A DNA stretch of 64,000 bases from contig MEHQ01000657.1 in assembly GCA_008828725.1 (NCBI GenBank), positions 27,597 to 91,596 of the forward strand, written 5' to 3'. This stretch comes from Saccharina japonica. Lineage: Eukaryota; Sar; Phaeophyceae; Laminariales; Laminariaceae. The notes beneath the pieces are model-generated. The model did no database searches. It had not been told where the DNA came from and saw nothing but the letters and a program-made list of their open reading frames with translations. How positions within the stretch are numbered: the stretch's first letter is position 1; each line of letters starts with the position of its first letter. A program made the translations under genes and the position numbers. Below are positions 22,983-33,843 of this stretch, one piece after another.

Positions 22983-23254
22983 GCGTGCTACGATAGAGAT
23001 AGCACTTTTTGGCTGAGATGATTTCTGAATGATCGAGCTTCTTGACCCAACATCGGCGGACTTTGATCATTATTTTGTTGCAATATTGTTTCTTTGTTTG
23101 TTTCGGCCATGGGATTTCCAATCGGATATATAGTATAGCACTTTTCATTTCCTCCCTTAATGCCCTTAATGATCACTTTGGGGTGAGGTGTAGAGCTCTT
23201 CAAGTAACCACCCTTAGAAGGCAAAAACATGGTGCACCTCTATCGTAGCATGCG
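22983..23254. mobile_element. TIR element, family GTGCTACGATAGAG, copy 2
   Basis: Starts GCGTGCTACGATAGAGATAG and ends CACCTCTATCGTAGCATGCG, a clear inverted pair. About 270 bp, no coding capacity, hence a MITE. Confidence 0.8.
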
Positions 23255-23396
23255 TCTGTCCAACGTGTGACAGTTTCTTACCCCTCTTGGAAGTTCCCAG
23301 GGGAACACTGACGATAAAAAAAAAAGTGACGGTTTCAGCGGCGGAAACTGCGTGGGTGGGGAGTGGTATAGATTGCTGTCCAAGTTCAAATGCATG

Positions 23397-23540
23397 GAGC
23401 TGTTACAAGGATTACCCTGGGCTGGGAAATCGATCGATTTTTCCACCCCTGTAGCTCAGTAGGTAACGCCTTCACGGAGCCGTGTGGCACGAGTGCAAGA
23501 CGCTAGCACGATTCAACCCGTATTTGTGGGCGCTCTCACG
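23397..23540 (+). mobile_element. second tRNA-like repeat, copy 1
   Basis: AAGGATTACCCTGGGCTGGG, then CGATCGATTTTTCCACCCCT, then GTAGCTCAGTAGGTAAC. The last string resembles a tRNA D-arm/A box. A weak T-arm-like ACGATTCAACCCG follows. The full cloverleaf does not close, so this is a tRNA-derived repeat rather than a tRNA gene. Other copies: 26431-26600 and 26725-26810. Confidence 0.6.
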
Positions 23541-23775
23541 CTACGAACTCGTAGACGGTTTGTAACGCCAAAGCTACCGTGGTTTTCGTCGCCATATATC
23601 GGGGTGATACCACGCCTACTGCTGTTTGTTGTAGAGAGCTAAACATCTACAGCTGCGTCAATATAGGTTTGCCCCTTATTTCTGCCACCCTCTCCCCTCC
23701 CCGTCCCACCTGCCGCCCCCCCACCCTCAACCCCTAAGGCAAGAAGACTAGCAAAACAAACATATGTCATATATG

Positions 23776-23905
23776 GAAAACACGTAACGAGCGCCCAAAT
23801 GTTGGAGGTGTCTCTATTAAGAGTGGAAACGGAGCTCCGTCTAGATAGTGATGCGCGGTCAATGGTCGAATGGCTAGGGCAAGCAACAAATGAGTACGCC
23901 CCCCC
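23776..23905 (+). mobile_element. 5'-truncated LINE 3' end
   Basis: Matches the 3' end seen at 24556-24690 and 27065-27200: CGCCCAAATGTTGGAGGTGT, then GAGCTCCGTCT, then GTCAATGGTCGAATGG, ending AACAAATGAGTACGCCCCCC. The tail is a C-run. Confidence 0.65.
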
Positions 23906-24115
23906 CGCCCCCCCCCCGCTGTCCCACCCCTGCCCGCCCCTCTCGTCTCAATCTCCCGAAAGAATGAGAGGTGGAGGATCATCAAGTCTACGCTGCCGAT
24001 TGAAGAGATAGATCCCTGCACGTACTGCATCGATAAAAAAAGCGAGGTAAGAGGGCGAAGAAAAAAACGAAACGACGATGTTCGTGTTGAGATATCGTGT
24101 CGAAAGTTGCCATAT

Positions 24116-24452
24116 TTTTTGTTTTTTGTCCATCCCATTTATTATCTTCGCCCTTCGTTTCTCTCTCCCTCTTTAGTCGTAACTCAGATCCGGGGTCTCT
24201 AAGTAGACTCTTCTCCCCCATTCCCACTACCGTACGTGCCTTGCATTTTTATCGCGAGAAGATTTCAGCACTTTCTGCCCTCCTCGTCGACTTGCGTCGG
24301 ATTCCGCCTACCCACGCCACGAAGGCGCTCTCAGTAATTGGTTCCTTTTTATTTTTTCAAATAAAGTCAATCTCACCACGGTGGGATTTGAACTCGGGTA
24401 CCAATGCTAGTAGTATTTGAAGCTGACCACTAGTCTACCGGGGCGACCAGCT
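24116..24452 (-). mobile_element. full-length tRNA-headed SINE
   Basis: Read on the minus strand: head GGTCGCCCCGGTAGACTAGT with an A-box-like TAGACTAGTGG, B-box-like GAGTTCAAATCCC, then AACCAATTACTGAGAGCGCC, then the family body (TCGCGATAAAAATGCAAGGC, GACCCCGGATCTGAGTTACG), ending in an A-rich tail at 24116. About 335 bp, a typical size for a tRNA-derived SINE. Confidence 0.85.
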
Positions 24453-24555
24453 ACAGGCTTGTCGGAATATCGATTTTTCGATCGATCTTTCGCGTCGAGT
24501 TTTCGATGTGTCGTCGCCTAAATACAAAAGGGAAATAGTCAAAGAGGGGGGGGGG

Positions 24556-25575
24556 GGGGGCGTACTCGTTTGTTGCTTACCTTAGTCATTTGGCCATTGA
24601 CCACGCATCCCTTTCGAGACGGAGCACCGTTCCTACTCCTAATAGAGACACCTCCAACATTTGGGCGCTCATTACGTTGTTCCCATATATTACATTTTTT
24701 TTTTGCTGATCCTATCCCCTTCCTGTTTCGCCGTCTGTGGCCACCATCTATCTCATAACATAGTGATCGTTTTCTCGCTACTTTCTAGTGTACCAAAAGT
24801 CTCCATGTCACATTGGTCTATTGTCCTTATTTCCTCTTCTAACACATCCCGTTCCTCCTTGTACATTTCACATTCTCCCACTATGTGAATTCTACTCTCT
24901 ATTGCTTTGCCACAGGGGCACACCTGTGCATCTACTTCCTCCTCCTCCCGGCTACTCGTATACCTCCTCCTCCCGGCTACTCGTATACCTCCTCCTCCCG
25001 GCTACTCGTATACCTCCTCCTCCAGGCTACTCGTATACCTCCTTCTCTTTCTGGCAGGTCCAGGCCCCCTCCACGAAATCGCAGTTTCAGCGTTTTCGCG
25101 AGGTCTATTGGGCCGTGCAATTACGTTTTAATTCATATCCCTTCTGTTAACCCCCCGTATATCTCTAGGTGTTTCTCGCCATCCACCTTCTTTCTTAGCG
25201 CTAGCGTTTCCCTTCTTTCTATCCTTTACTTTACATCTGTCTTGTACCCCCCAAACTTCTCTATGGCCAGCATCTCCTTTTGGTTTCCTATAACCTTCCA
25301 TACTTTCTCGACTACGCTATCCCGCCTTATTCCAGCTCGTCGCCCTTTGGTTACTTTCTCCCATACAGCTTTATCAGCTATGGTTGGTAGCCTCTTATTC
25401 ACCATGTTCTTTTCTTTATATTGCCAGTTCAACTTGCGTACGTCTCTGTTTGTCTTAGGTGGGTACATTCCCAGTTCTGCTCTCAATACTGTACTACTCG
25501 TCGTACTTGAGCATCCTAGTATTGTTTTAGCTGCTGTCGTCTGTACTGTTTCCAGCCGCTTTACGATGGTCAAAG
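24556..25575 (-). mobile_element. 5'-truncated LINE (non-LTR retrotransposon) with broken ORF
   Basis: On the minus strand 25573-25230 reads LETVQTTAAKTILGCSS, LRAELGMYP and RLPTIADKAVW, which matches the conserved segment that follows the reverse transcriptase domain in LINE ORFs (the LExVQxxAxxxILG / LxxELGxxP pattern). After an in-frame stop it continues in other frames to CPCGKAIESRIHIVGEC (24925-24875), the CxC-G-H-EC zinc-knuckle-like tail of such ORFs, then the shared 3' end and a C-run at 24541-24560. There are stops and frameshifts; the RT core and endonuclease are absent. Non-functional relic. Confidence 0.75.
24949..25036. repeat. 25-bp tandem repeat, about 4 units, inside the LINE relic
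   Basis: CGGCTACTCGTA recurs at 24949, 24974, 24999 and 25024 with CCTCCTCCTCC between. Period 25 is not a multiple of three, so each unit shifts the LINE reading frame. Confidence 0.85.
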
Positions 25576-25853
25576 GGGGCGGGGAGGTATACCCCCCTGT
25601 TTTTTCGGCAGGGAGATCCTTTTGCCCCTCCTGCGTCGCGGTCCCGTTAGGCCCAAGAACGTGCCCGAAAAAAAATCACAAAAAGGGGGTGTGCATTGCT
25701 CTGCATGGGCTGCGGGCGTCTTGCCAGCGCATCGGAATTGCTTTTGACGCAGGTTGGGGCGCATGGGAAGAGCGCCTGTCGTGGGCGAATTTTGCCTATA
25801 CCCCCAAATAGCCGGAAAACGGGGGGTATACATACCCCCCTTTGACCATTTCC
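25563..25853. mobile_element. short TIR element at the 5' edge of the LINE relic
   Basis: Left end ATGGTCAAAGGGGGCGGGGA-GGTATACCCCCCTG; right end GGGGGGTATACATACCCCCC-TTTGACCAT, its inverse with small gaps. About 290 bp. It sits exactly where LINE similarity stops. The open frames on both strands inside it are probably incidental. Confidence 0.75.
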
Positions 25854-25885
25854 CCCCCAAAAAGTTGATATAATCACACTATTAC

Positions 25886-25983
25886 CGGGGGCGATAGAAA
25901 ATAGGACCTACGGTATACACAAAAACCAATATATTTCCCTATTTTGACTAACAATATTTGGTCCTATTTACTTTCGTCCCCCG
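25886..25983. mobile_element. MITE, family GGGGGACCATAGTAAATAGG, copy 1
   Basis: About 100 bp, nearly palindromic: GGGGGCGATAGAAAATAGGA at the left and TCCTATTTACTTTCGTCCCC at the right, with ACAAAAACCAATATATTTCC and ACTAACAATATTTGG between. Confidence 0.85.
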
Positions 25984-25992
25984 TAATATTAT

Positions 25993-26100
25993 GGGGAACC
26001 ATAGTAAATAGGACCTACGGTACACAGACAAAAACCTATATATTTCCCTATTTTTACTAGTAACAATATATGATTTAGTCCTATTTACTATGGCCCCCCG
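25993..26100. mobile_element. MITE, family GGGGGACCATAGTAAATAGG, copy 2
   Basis: GGGGAACCATAGTAAATAGG at the left and GTCCTATTTACTATGGCCCC at the right. Nine bp downstream of copy 1. Confidence 0.85.
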
Positions 26101-26430
26101 CAATAGCCCCAAAAACCATCCAGGGGTGCACGTGAAATAAAAACAGACACGCCTCTTTTTCGTTTGAGTCCCAGGCAGGGGCGGAGTATACTAATTTAAA
26201 CCAAGTAAACACCATTCTAAAAATAAATACCTGGTATGCCAGTCCACAAAATCTTACCTTCCTGGTTTGTTTCTCATCCTGACCTCGGAAAGGAGTGTGG
26301 GAGGGGAGCGCGTGGAGGCACTAAGCCTAGGCTAGATAACAGGACACTGTTATTTAGTACGAGGCGGGGGGACTCTTCTACTGTGCAGGTTGACTGACCT
26401 TGGGTTTCTCGGGACCACTCACGGATGCCA

Positions 26431-26810
26431 GGTGTTATATAAGGATTACCCTGGGCCTGGGTACTCAATCGATATTTCCCCCCCTATAGCTCAGTAGGTA
26501 CAGTAATACCATCACATTTGGCGCCGTCGGCAGGACACGGGTTCAAAATCTCACTTCGAGCGTTTCTTTTATAGAAACGCTTGCGCGTGCGTGCGTCTCC
26601 CTAAAAGACATGCCTCCCTGGTTCCCCGGGTATTGGAGCGAAGCGGGTAGGCCAACGTACGGCCTTACACGGTACCGATGTCCCAAGTATCCCGCCGTTC
26701 ATAGGAGGGGGGGAGTGTTATAAGGATTACCCTGGGCTGGGTAATCAATCGATCGATATTTTACCCCTGTTGCTCAGTAGGTAATACCCTCACACAGGTG
26801 TGTTGGTGTA
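26431..26810 (+). mobile_element. second tRNA-like repeat, copies 2 and 3
   Basis: 26431-26600 contains AAGGATTACCCTGGGCCTGG, TATAGCTCAGTAGGTAC and a T-arm-like ACGGGTTCAAAATCTC. 26725-26810 contains AAGGATTACCCTGGGCTGGG and TTGCTCAGTAGGTAATACCC. They are separated by about 120 bp. Confidence 0.6.
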
Positions 26811-26875
26811 TTCACAGATTGCTTGCACCGCTCCAGGATAACTCCGCACGAGGGGGGAGGGAGGGGGGGGGGGGG

Positions 26876-26953
26876 NNNNNNNNNNNNNNNNNNNNNNNNN
26901 NNNNNNNNNNNNNNNNNNNNNNNNNNNNNNNNNNNNNNNNNNNNNNNNNNNNN
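26876..26953. other. assembly gap (78 N) in a poly-G tract
   Basis: N run flanked on both sides by long G runs, so the true length is unknown and the assembler probably failed at a G homopolymer. Confidence 0.99.
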
Positions 26954-26981
26954 GGGGGGGGGGGGGGGGGGGGGGGGGGGG

Positions 26982-27290
26982 GTACTCATTTGTTGCTTGC
27001 CTTTAGCCATTTGACCATTGACCACGCATCCCTTTCGAGACGGAGCATGAGGGGGGGGCGGGGGGGTACTCATTTGTTTCCTGCCTTTAGCCATTTGGCC
27101 ATTGACCACGCATCCCTTTCGAGACGGAGCACCGTTCCTACTCCTGATAGAGACGCCTCCAACAACAGTCGGGCGCTCATTACGTTGCTTCCATATATTA
27201 CATAGAAAGGGGAGGCACTCAATCGCCCTTGGCGATCATCGTAAAGTACCACCTCCTCAACAAAAGATGGGAAATGGGGATATTTTTTCC
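26982..27290 (-). mobile_element. two LINE 3' ends, head to tail
   Basis: 26982-27050 is a very short copy; 27065-27290 is longer. On the minus strand the longer one reads ...VIYGSNVMSARLLLEASLSG..., then RLERDAWSMAKWLKAGNK and a stop, followed by the GAGTACCCCC tail. Comparison with 24556-25575 suggests this is the C-terminus of the LINE ORF plus tail. Confidence 0.6.
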
Positions 27291-27301
27291 GTGCAACCCT
27301 G

Positions 27302-27660
27302 GTTTTTTTTTCTCGCTTCATCTCATTTGTTTTGTCTTCGCCCTTCTTTTCTCTCTCCCGCTTTAGTCGTAACTCAGATCCGGGGCCACCAAGTATAGAC
27401 TCTTCTCCTCCCTCCCCACTACGGTACTGCGTGCCTTGCATTTTTATCGCGAGAATATTTCAGGACTTTCTTCCCTCGTCGACTCGCCTCGAATTGTGCC
27501 TACCCACGCTACGTATATACTTCGATTTATCATACTTCGAAGCAAGCACTATTAATAGGTGCTCTCGACAGGTTGATGTCATTTTGAGAATATATAATTC
27601 TCCTTACGGAGGCTCGAACCCCCGACCTCCAACCTTTGACGCATACCAGTACAGCGGTAG
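27302..27660 (-). mobile_element. tRNA-headed SINE with degenerate head
   Basis: Body signatures are present (GTCGTAACTCAGATCCGGGG, GCCTTGCATTTTTATCGCGA, TCCCTCGTCGACTCGC). The minus-strand head contains TGTACTGG and GGGGGTTCGAGCCTCC. Contains the palindrome CTATTAATAG at 27546-27555 where other copies read CTAG. Confidence 0.75.
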
Positions 27661-27784
27661 AGAGATGCACCATGATTTTTGCCTTTTGAGGGTGGTGACT
27701 TATTGAGGAGCCTCTATACCTGCAGTAGTCGCCCAAAAACTGATCGTAAAAGGAAAACAAGTGTCTAGATACGCACCCCGACGA

Positions 27785-28412
27785 ATAACCCCATTGAAAA
27801 TCGCAGCACAGTGTGATGAAATTGCGACGATTTTGGGTTAAGGTGCCCCCCCCCCGTCATTCAGAAAACAGTTTAGCCAAAAAACGGTATACCATACACC
27901 TAAGGTGCCCCCTCCCCCGTCATTCAGAAAACAGTTTAGCCAAAAAACGGTATACCATACACCTAAGGTGCCCCCTCCCCCGTCATTCAGAAAACAGTTT
28001 AGCCAAAAAACGGTATACCATACACCTAAGGTGCCCCCTCCCCCGTCATGCAGAAAACAGTTTAGCCAAAAAACGGTATACCATACACCTAAGGTGCCCC
28101 CCCCCGTCATTCAGAAAACAGTTTAGCCCTAAGAAAAGGTATACCATATACCTAAGGTGCCCCCTCCCCCGTCATTCAGAAAACATTTTAGCCAAAAAAC
28201 GGTATACCATACACCTAAGATCCCCCCCCCGTCATTCAGAAAAAAAGTTTAGCCAAAAAACGGTATACCATACACCTAAGGTGCCCCCCCCCGTCAGTCA
28301 GAAAACAGTTTAGCCAAAAAAAGGTATACCATACACCTAAGGTGCCCCCCCCGTCATTTAGAAAACAGTTTAGCCAAAAAAAGGTATACCATACACCTCT
28401 ATCATCGTGGCA
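27785..28412. mobile_element. TIR element (GTGCTACGATAGAG family) with terminal minisatellite
   Basis: 27785-27840 and the end CACCTCTATCATCGTGGCAC match the right part of the 22983-23254 element in reverse complement (TTGGGTCAAG, GATCATTCAGAAATCATC, AGCCAAAAAGTGC). Between them the 62-bp segment GTCATTCAGAAAACAGTTTA-GCCAAAAAACGGTATACC is repeated nine times, starting near 27839, 27900, 27964, 28027, 28090, 28154, 28216, 28277 and 28339. Confidence 0.8.
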
Positions 28413-28464
28413 CGCGCCCTTTGCAGTCTTCGTGGTTAACTGCTACGAGACCACCGGGGCCGGC

Positions 28465-28803
28465 CGTTTTTTTTTGTTTCATCCCTTTTATTATCCTCGC
28501 CCTTCTTTTCTCTCTCCTTCCTAGTCGTAACCAAGATCTGGGGTCACAAAGTAGGCTCCTCTCCCTCCTCCCCCACTACGGTTCGTGCCTTGTATTTTTA
28601 TCGCGAGAAGACTCCAGCCCTTTCTTTCCTCGTCGACTTGCATCGAATTGTGCCTACCCACGCTACTAGGCGCTCTCAGCAGTTGATTCCGTTTTTTTTG
28701 TTTTAGCAAACAAACTAAAAAATTCGACCCTCGTGAGACTCGATCCCCGGAAACAAGCTCTTAGAAGCGTTCGAGCGTACCACTAGACTATCGGGGCGAC
28801 CGA
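28465..28803 (-). mobile_element. full-length tRNA-headed SINE
   Basis: Minus-strand head GGTCGCCCCGATAGTCTAGT, B-box-like GGGGATCGAGTCTC, link CTGCTGAGAGCGCC, body and A-rich tail all present. 28804-29330 has no gene; it is rich in ATCGATA/ATCGAAAT phrases like those near 45643. Confidence 0.85.
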
Positions 28804-29330
28804 CCGATGTCATTGATTCATTCGTTGGTTTTACCCCAAGATGTCCTGTTGTCGTGTTCAGCTTGTCCGATCGATATTTTATCCCCTAGTCGAGCGTGGT
28901 TTTTCCTCCACTCCCTGGCAGCCCCCAGTGTCTTTTACGCTGTTACTGAACGGAACATGTGACGTGTAGATCGAATAACACCTATTATTTTCGAAATCGC
29001 ATCGATAAAAGCTATTTTGGTTGTCGATACCCGGTGGTTATATTGAATATCGAAATTTGCATCGAATGGGGTTGTAGGGTTTATCGACAAGGTATCGACC
29101 TCGGATATCGTTCGATAATCCAACATTTGTTCTCGATGAATGGTTATGCGCCGATTGTTACGCTTCGACAAATGATCTGCGTGTATGTGATGAATGGACC
29201 TCATTGGCTCAGGTTACACCGCGTTTAGTTGTGCAACGTATTACCGGCATGTGTCTCGTATGGTATCACATAATTACGAGTAATTTTCTCAGGTTGATAG
29301 CGACCCCCCCTAGCCCTGGCTCGGGGGGGG

Positions 29331-29990
29331 GGGGGCGAGGGGAGAAACAAAACATGTGGATGGATGGATAGGTGGTGTGGTGAAATATGTCCATGCACGG
29401 ATTATAGTCCCGTCGACCCATTGCCCAAATAGCGTTCTGTGTCGGTATTGCTGCATGTTGAATTCTGCCTGTTGGTGTTGCATGCTTGTCGTTGCTTGAG
29501 TATGTGTTGTCGGTGCTGCGTGTTGGGGTACGCTTCTTGTTGGAGTTGTGCATGTTGCATACATTTTGCTCGTTGAATGCTGAGTTGTGGCAGTTGAATG
29601 AATGCTGTTAGCTGAGTACCGATTGATTGCTGCTTTGCATGCACTGCTTTGTTTGCATGCTGTTTCATACCGCTTGCATGCCTGCCATCATCAGTATTGC
29701 ATGTATGTGTTAATGTCGCTTTCTCGTTGCCTATTGAATGCTGCTTTGAATGTTTCCGGTTCCTTAGCAGCGCTAAGCATGTCGAAAAGGCGCCATTGCA
29801 CGCGTGTGTATGTGTGCAGCGGAACCAAAACCGCGCTGTTGTATGGAGGCGTATCGCAGGAGCACCACGTGTTATGATGGCGTGTGAGAGGAGCACCACG
29901 TGTTGTGGAGGCGTGTCAGAGGAGCACCACGTTGTTGTATGGAGGCGTGTAGCAGATCCGTCCTCCGTGACGGGGATACGATCGATCGCG
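29331..29990. repeat. low-complexity TTGCATGC/TGCTG region with 31-bp tandem
   Basis: 29440-29770 is dominated by TGCATGC and GAATGCTG phrases. 29850-29955 has three imperfect copies of a unit of about 31 bp containing GGAGCACCACGT and GGAGGCGTGT. The long open frames on both strands follow from this composition. Confidence 0.6.
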
Positions 29991-30059
29991 CTCTGAAGAA
30001 AAATCAACACATATCATACATACATACTACATTGTCACACATCTAACAGATCAGATAGA

Positions 30060-30650
30060 TCTCCACATATTATGTCATGATCTAGGTCGTGATCTGTACG
30101 ATGGTTGGTACAATATACTACCGTTACGAGGACGGCTGGCTGTAGGTCACACGTACATGTTCTAAGGCTTACGAAGTTTGGGTGGGTGCTTGGTTAACCT
30201 TTTTACCACTATTAACAGTAACCCAACGGACTAATGAATGCCTTAACAAATGGCGTCGACGGCAGGACGTGGGTTGTAGTAGTTGTCGTGAGTTCGAATC
30301 TCACGACCACCTATAACACGCTTCTTAAAGAAAGTCGGATTTCCTCAATGGCTTGAACGGGGGGGAGGGTGTAGTAAGGCTTAGATTGGGTACGAAGGCG
30401 ATTGGTTAACAACCTTTTACCAGTATTTTGCCCAACGGACGAATGCCTTCAACTACACCTGAGAGATCAGATATATCTCCATATATAATGATACCGTAAC
30501 GACGCCTGCAGGTCACACATACAAACATGTGACAGATCAAATAGATCAATATCTCTGTCAGATGCATGGTATAAATACCGTTACGACGGCCGGCTGCAGC
30601 CGTTATATGGGGAAGTTTCAAACCTCGGGCAGGTCCTCAGTTTTTCACTC
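30060..30650. repeat. diverged tandem duplication with tRNA-like T-arm
   Basis: 30188-30260 (GGTTAACCTTTTTACCA, CCCAACGGAC) parallels 30397-30450, and 30100-30160 parallels 30510-30600 (TACCGTTACGA, GGCTGGCTG). Unit about 210-400 bp. At 30285-30308 CGTGAGTTCGAATCTCACG is a perfect T-arm-like stem-loop without a closing cloverleaf. Confidence 0.5.
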
Positions 30651-30889
30651 TACGAGGTCCATTTTTTTCCAAAATCTCCAACATTTTTTTCCAAGAAAAA
30701 CAGGATAAAGAGAGGAAACATTTTACATTTCCAAAGTTTGGAAATTCTTCAGATGGCAAAATGTTTGGAAGGCTTCGCATTCCGATATAACGGGGGGGGG
30801 GGGGATGGAAAACATGGGAATACGGAAAATTGCGCGAAAATATATACCAGGTATTGGATATTTTGAATTAATGGCTCCGATATAAGAAT

Positions 30890-31110
30890 GGCCCTTATAA
30901 TGCTCTAGATCTTTCAGGGCAGACAGATTCTTGATCTGCGCGATCTAGCTCATACTGCCGGGTGGGGGCCACATAATCTGCATGGTCTAGGACATGTTTC
31001 CTGGGTTGGATCTGTAGAGTACACAGATCCCGCACGACATAATATCTGAACGGCGGGTTAGGAGCTGGATGATCTAGATCATGATCTGTCCTCCGGGAGG
31101 TAGGTGTGAA
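30890..31110. repeat. GATC-rich interspersed repeat, copy 2
   Basis: CTCATACTGCCGGGTGGGGG, GGTCTAGGACATGTTTCCTG and GGATGATCTAGATCATGATC. Closely parallel to 22740-22982. Confidence 0.65.
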
Positions 31111-31130
31111 AGCTTTTGGTTTCGCGATAA

Positions 31131-31300
31131 TACAACAGTACAGAACACCTAACTAATAAGAAACAGGAAAAATCTGGTTCAGGCTGGATTTCTTATCTGA
31201 GAGAGGGTGCTTTCTACACTAATTCCAAGACAACGACTCCCGAATTTCCCATGTTCCTATAATCTCAGCCTGGCTTTCTTGTTAGGTTTCCTGTCCTGTC
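31131..31300. mobile_element. MITE, TIR family TACAGCAGTACAGGACACC
   Basis: TACAACAGTACAGAACACCT at the left, GTTAGGTTTCCTGTCCTG at the right, with GAGAGAGGGTGCTTTCTACA inside. Confidence 0.8.
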
Positions 31301-31450
31301 TGAACCATTTTTTTTACAGACTCGTGGCGAAAACAGTAGTTACAGCGTCCAAGGCATGAAATCTGGCGTACTGTCCTGTCTGAACCATTTTTTTTACAGA
31401 CTCGTGGCGAAAACAGTAGTTACAGCGTCCAAGGCATGAAATCTGGCGTA
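31291..31450 (+). repeat. 80-bp perfect tandem duplication
   Basis: CTGTCCTGTCTGAACC through GAAATCTGGCGTA occurs at 31291-31370 and again at 31371-31450 with no visible difference. It begins within the MITE end. Confidence 0.9.
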
Positions 31451-31595
31451 ACGCCTCGCTCACGCGAGCTCGCCCTTTCCCCAGCTATCGCCTCCGTACA
31501 AATATCAGTTGTGTGTTTGTCGAAGAATCAGCGGGGGGGGGAGGGGGGGTGAGCGCGGAGATGTTGTACTTATTCAACACCATGTATGCCATATT

Positions 31596-31912
31596 TTTCT
31601 TTGTCCATCCCATTTATTATCTTCGCACTTCCGTCTTTCTCCCTCCTTGGTCGTGACTCAGATCCGGGGTCACAAAGTAGGCTCCTCTCCCTCCCCCATT
31701 ACGGCTCTTGCTTTACATTTTTATCGCGAGAAAATTTTCAGCACTTTCTTTCCTCGTCAACTCTCGTCGAATTTTGCTTACCCACGCTATAATATGCGCT
31801 CTCGACAGACGGTGTCATTTGAGAATAAAAACCTCCATGGGGAGAATCGAACCCTCGACATCCGGCCCAAAAAGCTTCGTGGCTACCAGTTAGACCACCG
31901 GGGCGACCGGTC
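31596..31912 (-). mobile_element. full-length tRNA-headed SINE
   Basis: Minus-strand head GGTCGCCCCGGTGGTCTAAC (A-box-like TGGTCTAACTGG), B-box GGGTTCGATTCTCC, then body and tail. This is the best-preserved A/B box pair in the window. Confidence 0.85.
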
Positions 31913-32019
31913 GCATGTGCCGGATTATTGCAGGAACATTCTGGCCAACGGCGGAAGCCGCCCTAGTGGAGCCGACGTTCACGCGCTACACTCTCGGACG
32001 GACCATCGATTCCCTCATT

Positions 32020-32285
32020 TGATGATCTATCTCTTTCAGGGCAAAATTGATTTTTGAACTGATATCTAACCTCATGTTTCCGGGTGGGGGACGTGTAAAT
32101 CCTCTGCATGATCTACCAAATCAAATTTAGTAGTACGAGCACATGTTGCGTGGATTGGATCTGTTTACTAGTTAGTGTATATGCAGGTCCTGCACAACCC
32201 CCATTCTCACAGCGACAGGTGAGGAACTACATGATCCGCTGCAGATCATGATCTATCTGTAGATGATCTGTACGAGGCGTGAAAG
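32020..32285. repeat. GATC-rich interspersed repeat, copy 3
   Basis: CTCATGTTTCCGGGTGGGGG, GCATGATCTACCAAAT and a terminal run AGATCATGATCTATCTGTAG. More diverged than copy 2. 32286-33190 has no gene I recognise; it contains a CAG/CTG run near 32812-32830. Confidence 0.6.
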
Positions 32286-33190
32286 TTGGCCCACCACCAG
32301 CCTACGAGTATAGTGCGAGGGGGGTCGTGATGCCTGCCTGCCTGCGCCCGCGTCGCGTAACTCCTTTTGCAGTTGTTGTACGAAGTACTACTGTGTGCGG
32401 ACACCAAAATTTTGGCATCTTTCCCAACCAAAAGCAGTTGCCGATGATGATGATGCTGCTTTACTTTACTTTGATTTGTCATCTTTTGTATCGTCCCAAT
32501 GTTTCCCTCTCCAAGTCTCGTATTAAAAATGATGAAAACAAAATGTCGTCCCAAGTTTTCCTCGTAAGTCTTGAGAGTATAAAAAACGATCAAAATGATG
32601 TATCGCCTTTAGTATTTCAAGAAAATGTACCAATTCGCCCCTCTTAGTGTAAAAAGTGCAAACACAAGAAAAAAACAGCTACACCTGGTATACATTTAGC
32701 TAAACTCAAGCTCACGCGTAGAAAGTCCGCACAGACGAGGACAAATATGCCGGGACGAAACAAAACACCTAGCAAAAACAAAACCACAACGTGCACCACA
32801 GGGACGACAAGCAGCAGCAGCAGCAGCAGCAGGCGTTTGTTCGTTCCTCGTATGACATGATAAAAAATAAAAGAATGGTATGTACCAGCTCGTATACTCG
32901 TGCGTGGCCACTGGGCAAAGATCGAACAACCTACGTTAAAAAAATGCTCGTGAAAAGCTAAAGAGAAAAAAAAATGTAAGCCCTCAGGCAAGTGAACACA
33001 CCGACCAGGCACAAAAAGTCTATACGTAATACGTATGATACGTATGATATACGACGTAGGTGGTTCTATTATATAAACTGCAACAAAAAAAGCTATATAC
33101 CTTTTTAAGTACAAGAATCCCCCCCCCCCAAAACTTGCCTACAGCTAGCTACTCGTACAGACAGACGCGTGTGCCTACAGCTGCTGTAGG

Positions 33191-33760
33191 GCGGTGTACT
33201 CGTTAGCCGCATGTCATGCATGGCCGTAGTCGTATGACCATAGACCTTCCCTCGCATCCCTACGAAAAAGTCGGGGACGGAGCCTGTCGGGTTTTCACCG
33301 ACGTGGCATTAGACATTGATTGATGCTTGCACCAAAGCGCGAAGCAAGTGCCGTGAGGTGTTCGGCGAGTCCGCACCAAGGGTGGGAGCTGCATCCTACT
33401 AAGAACCCGCTTGCGAGGCGGACCTCCTGCCGTGTACTTGTACATGGACGACAACGTCCAATTAATTGATTTTTTTCCGGTGTGGCCATTTCCAGGAGAC
33501 AGCAACGGGTATGCTATATATATATCTGTAACTGCCTCGTGTTTGCCTTTTACGATAAACGAGTACACTACGTGATACAATCATCCCCCTTATACCGAGT
33601 CAAAGTTCGCCATCCCGGGGGGGGGTGTACTCGTGTCGTGCACGGCCGTAGTCATATGACCATAGACCCTCGCATCTCTACAATGCCGGGACGGAGCACG
33701 TTGGTTTTTCACCAACCAGGCAGGTGTACTCGATATTCATGCATGGCCGTAGTCGTACGA
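33191..33760 (+). mobile_element. two copies of the GAGTAC/GTACTC-ended repeat (CATCCCTAC family)
   Basis: 33191-33372 and 33620-33760: GTACTCG, ATGGCCGTAGTCGTATGACC, CTCGCATCCCTAC, GGGACGGAG, GGTTTTCACC. They start next to a G-run, as in the copies at 47955-48535, 59690-59955 and 62215-62430. Possibly LINE 3' ends in reverse orientation. Confidence 0.6.
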
Positions 33761-33843
33761 CTTGTCTTGTGTCAACATCAGCTTTCCGTTCGTCTCAGCG
33801 ATGATCTTCGTCGCTTCCTCCTCCTGGATATGACGAAAAAAAA

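Noticed and set aside
27813..28313. 166-codon repetitive protein (P-R-H-S-E-N-S-L-A-K-K-R-Y type)
   Set aside because: Pure translation of the 62-bp minisatellite; period not divisible by three, so frames rotate among units.
29402..30010. 202-codon minus-strand frame
   Set aside because: Composed of TGCATGC and CAACA low-complexity phrases; no start context or domain.
30285..30308. tRNA gene with perfect T-arm
   Set aside because: No D-arm, anticodon stem or acceptor stem can be fitted upstream.
31840..31912. Genuine tRNA gene on the minus strand
   Set aside because: A and B boxes are good, but the acceptor stem does not pair and the sequence continues into the SINE body; a tRNA-derived head, not a tRNA.
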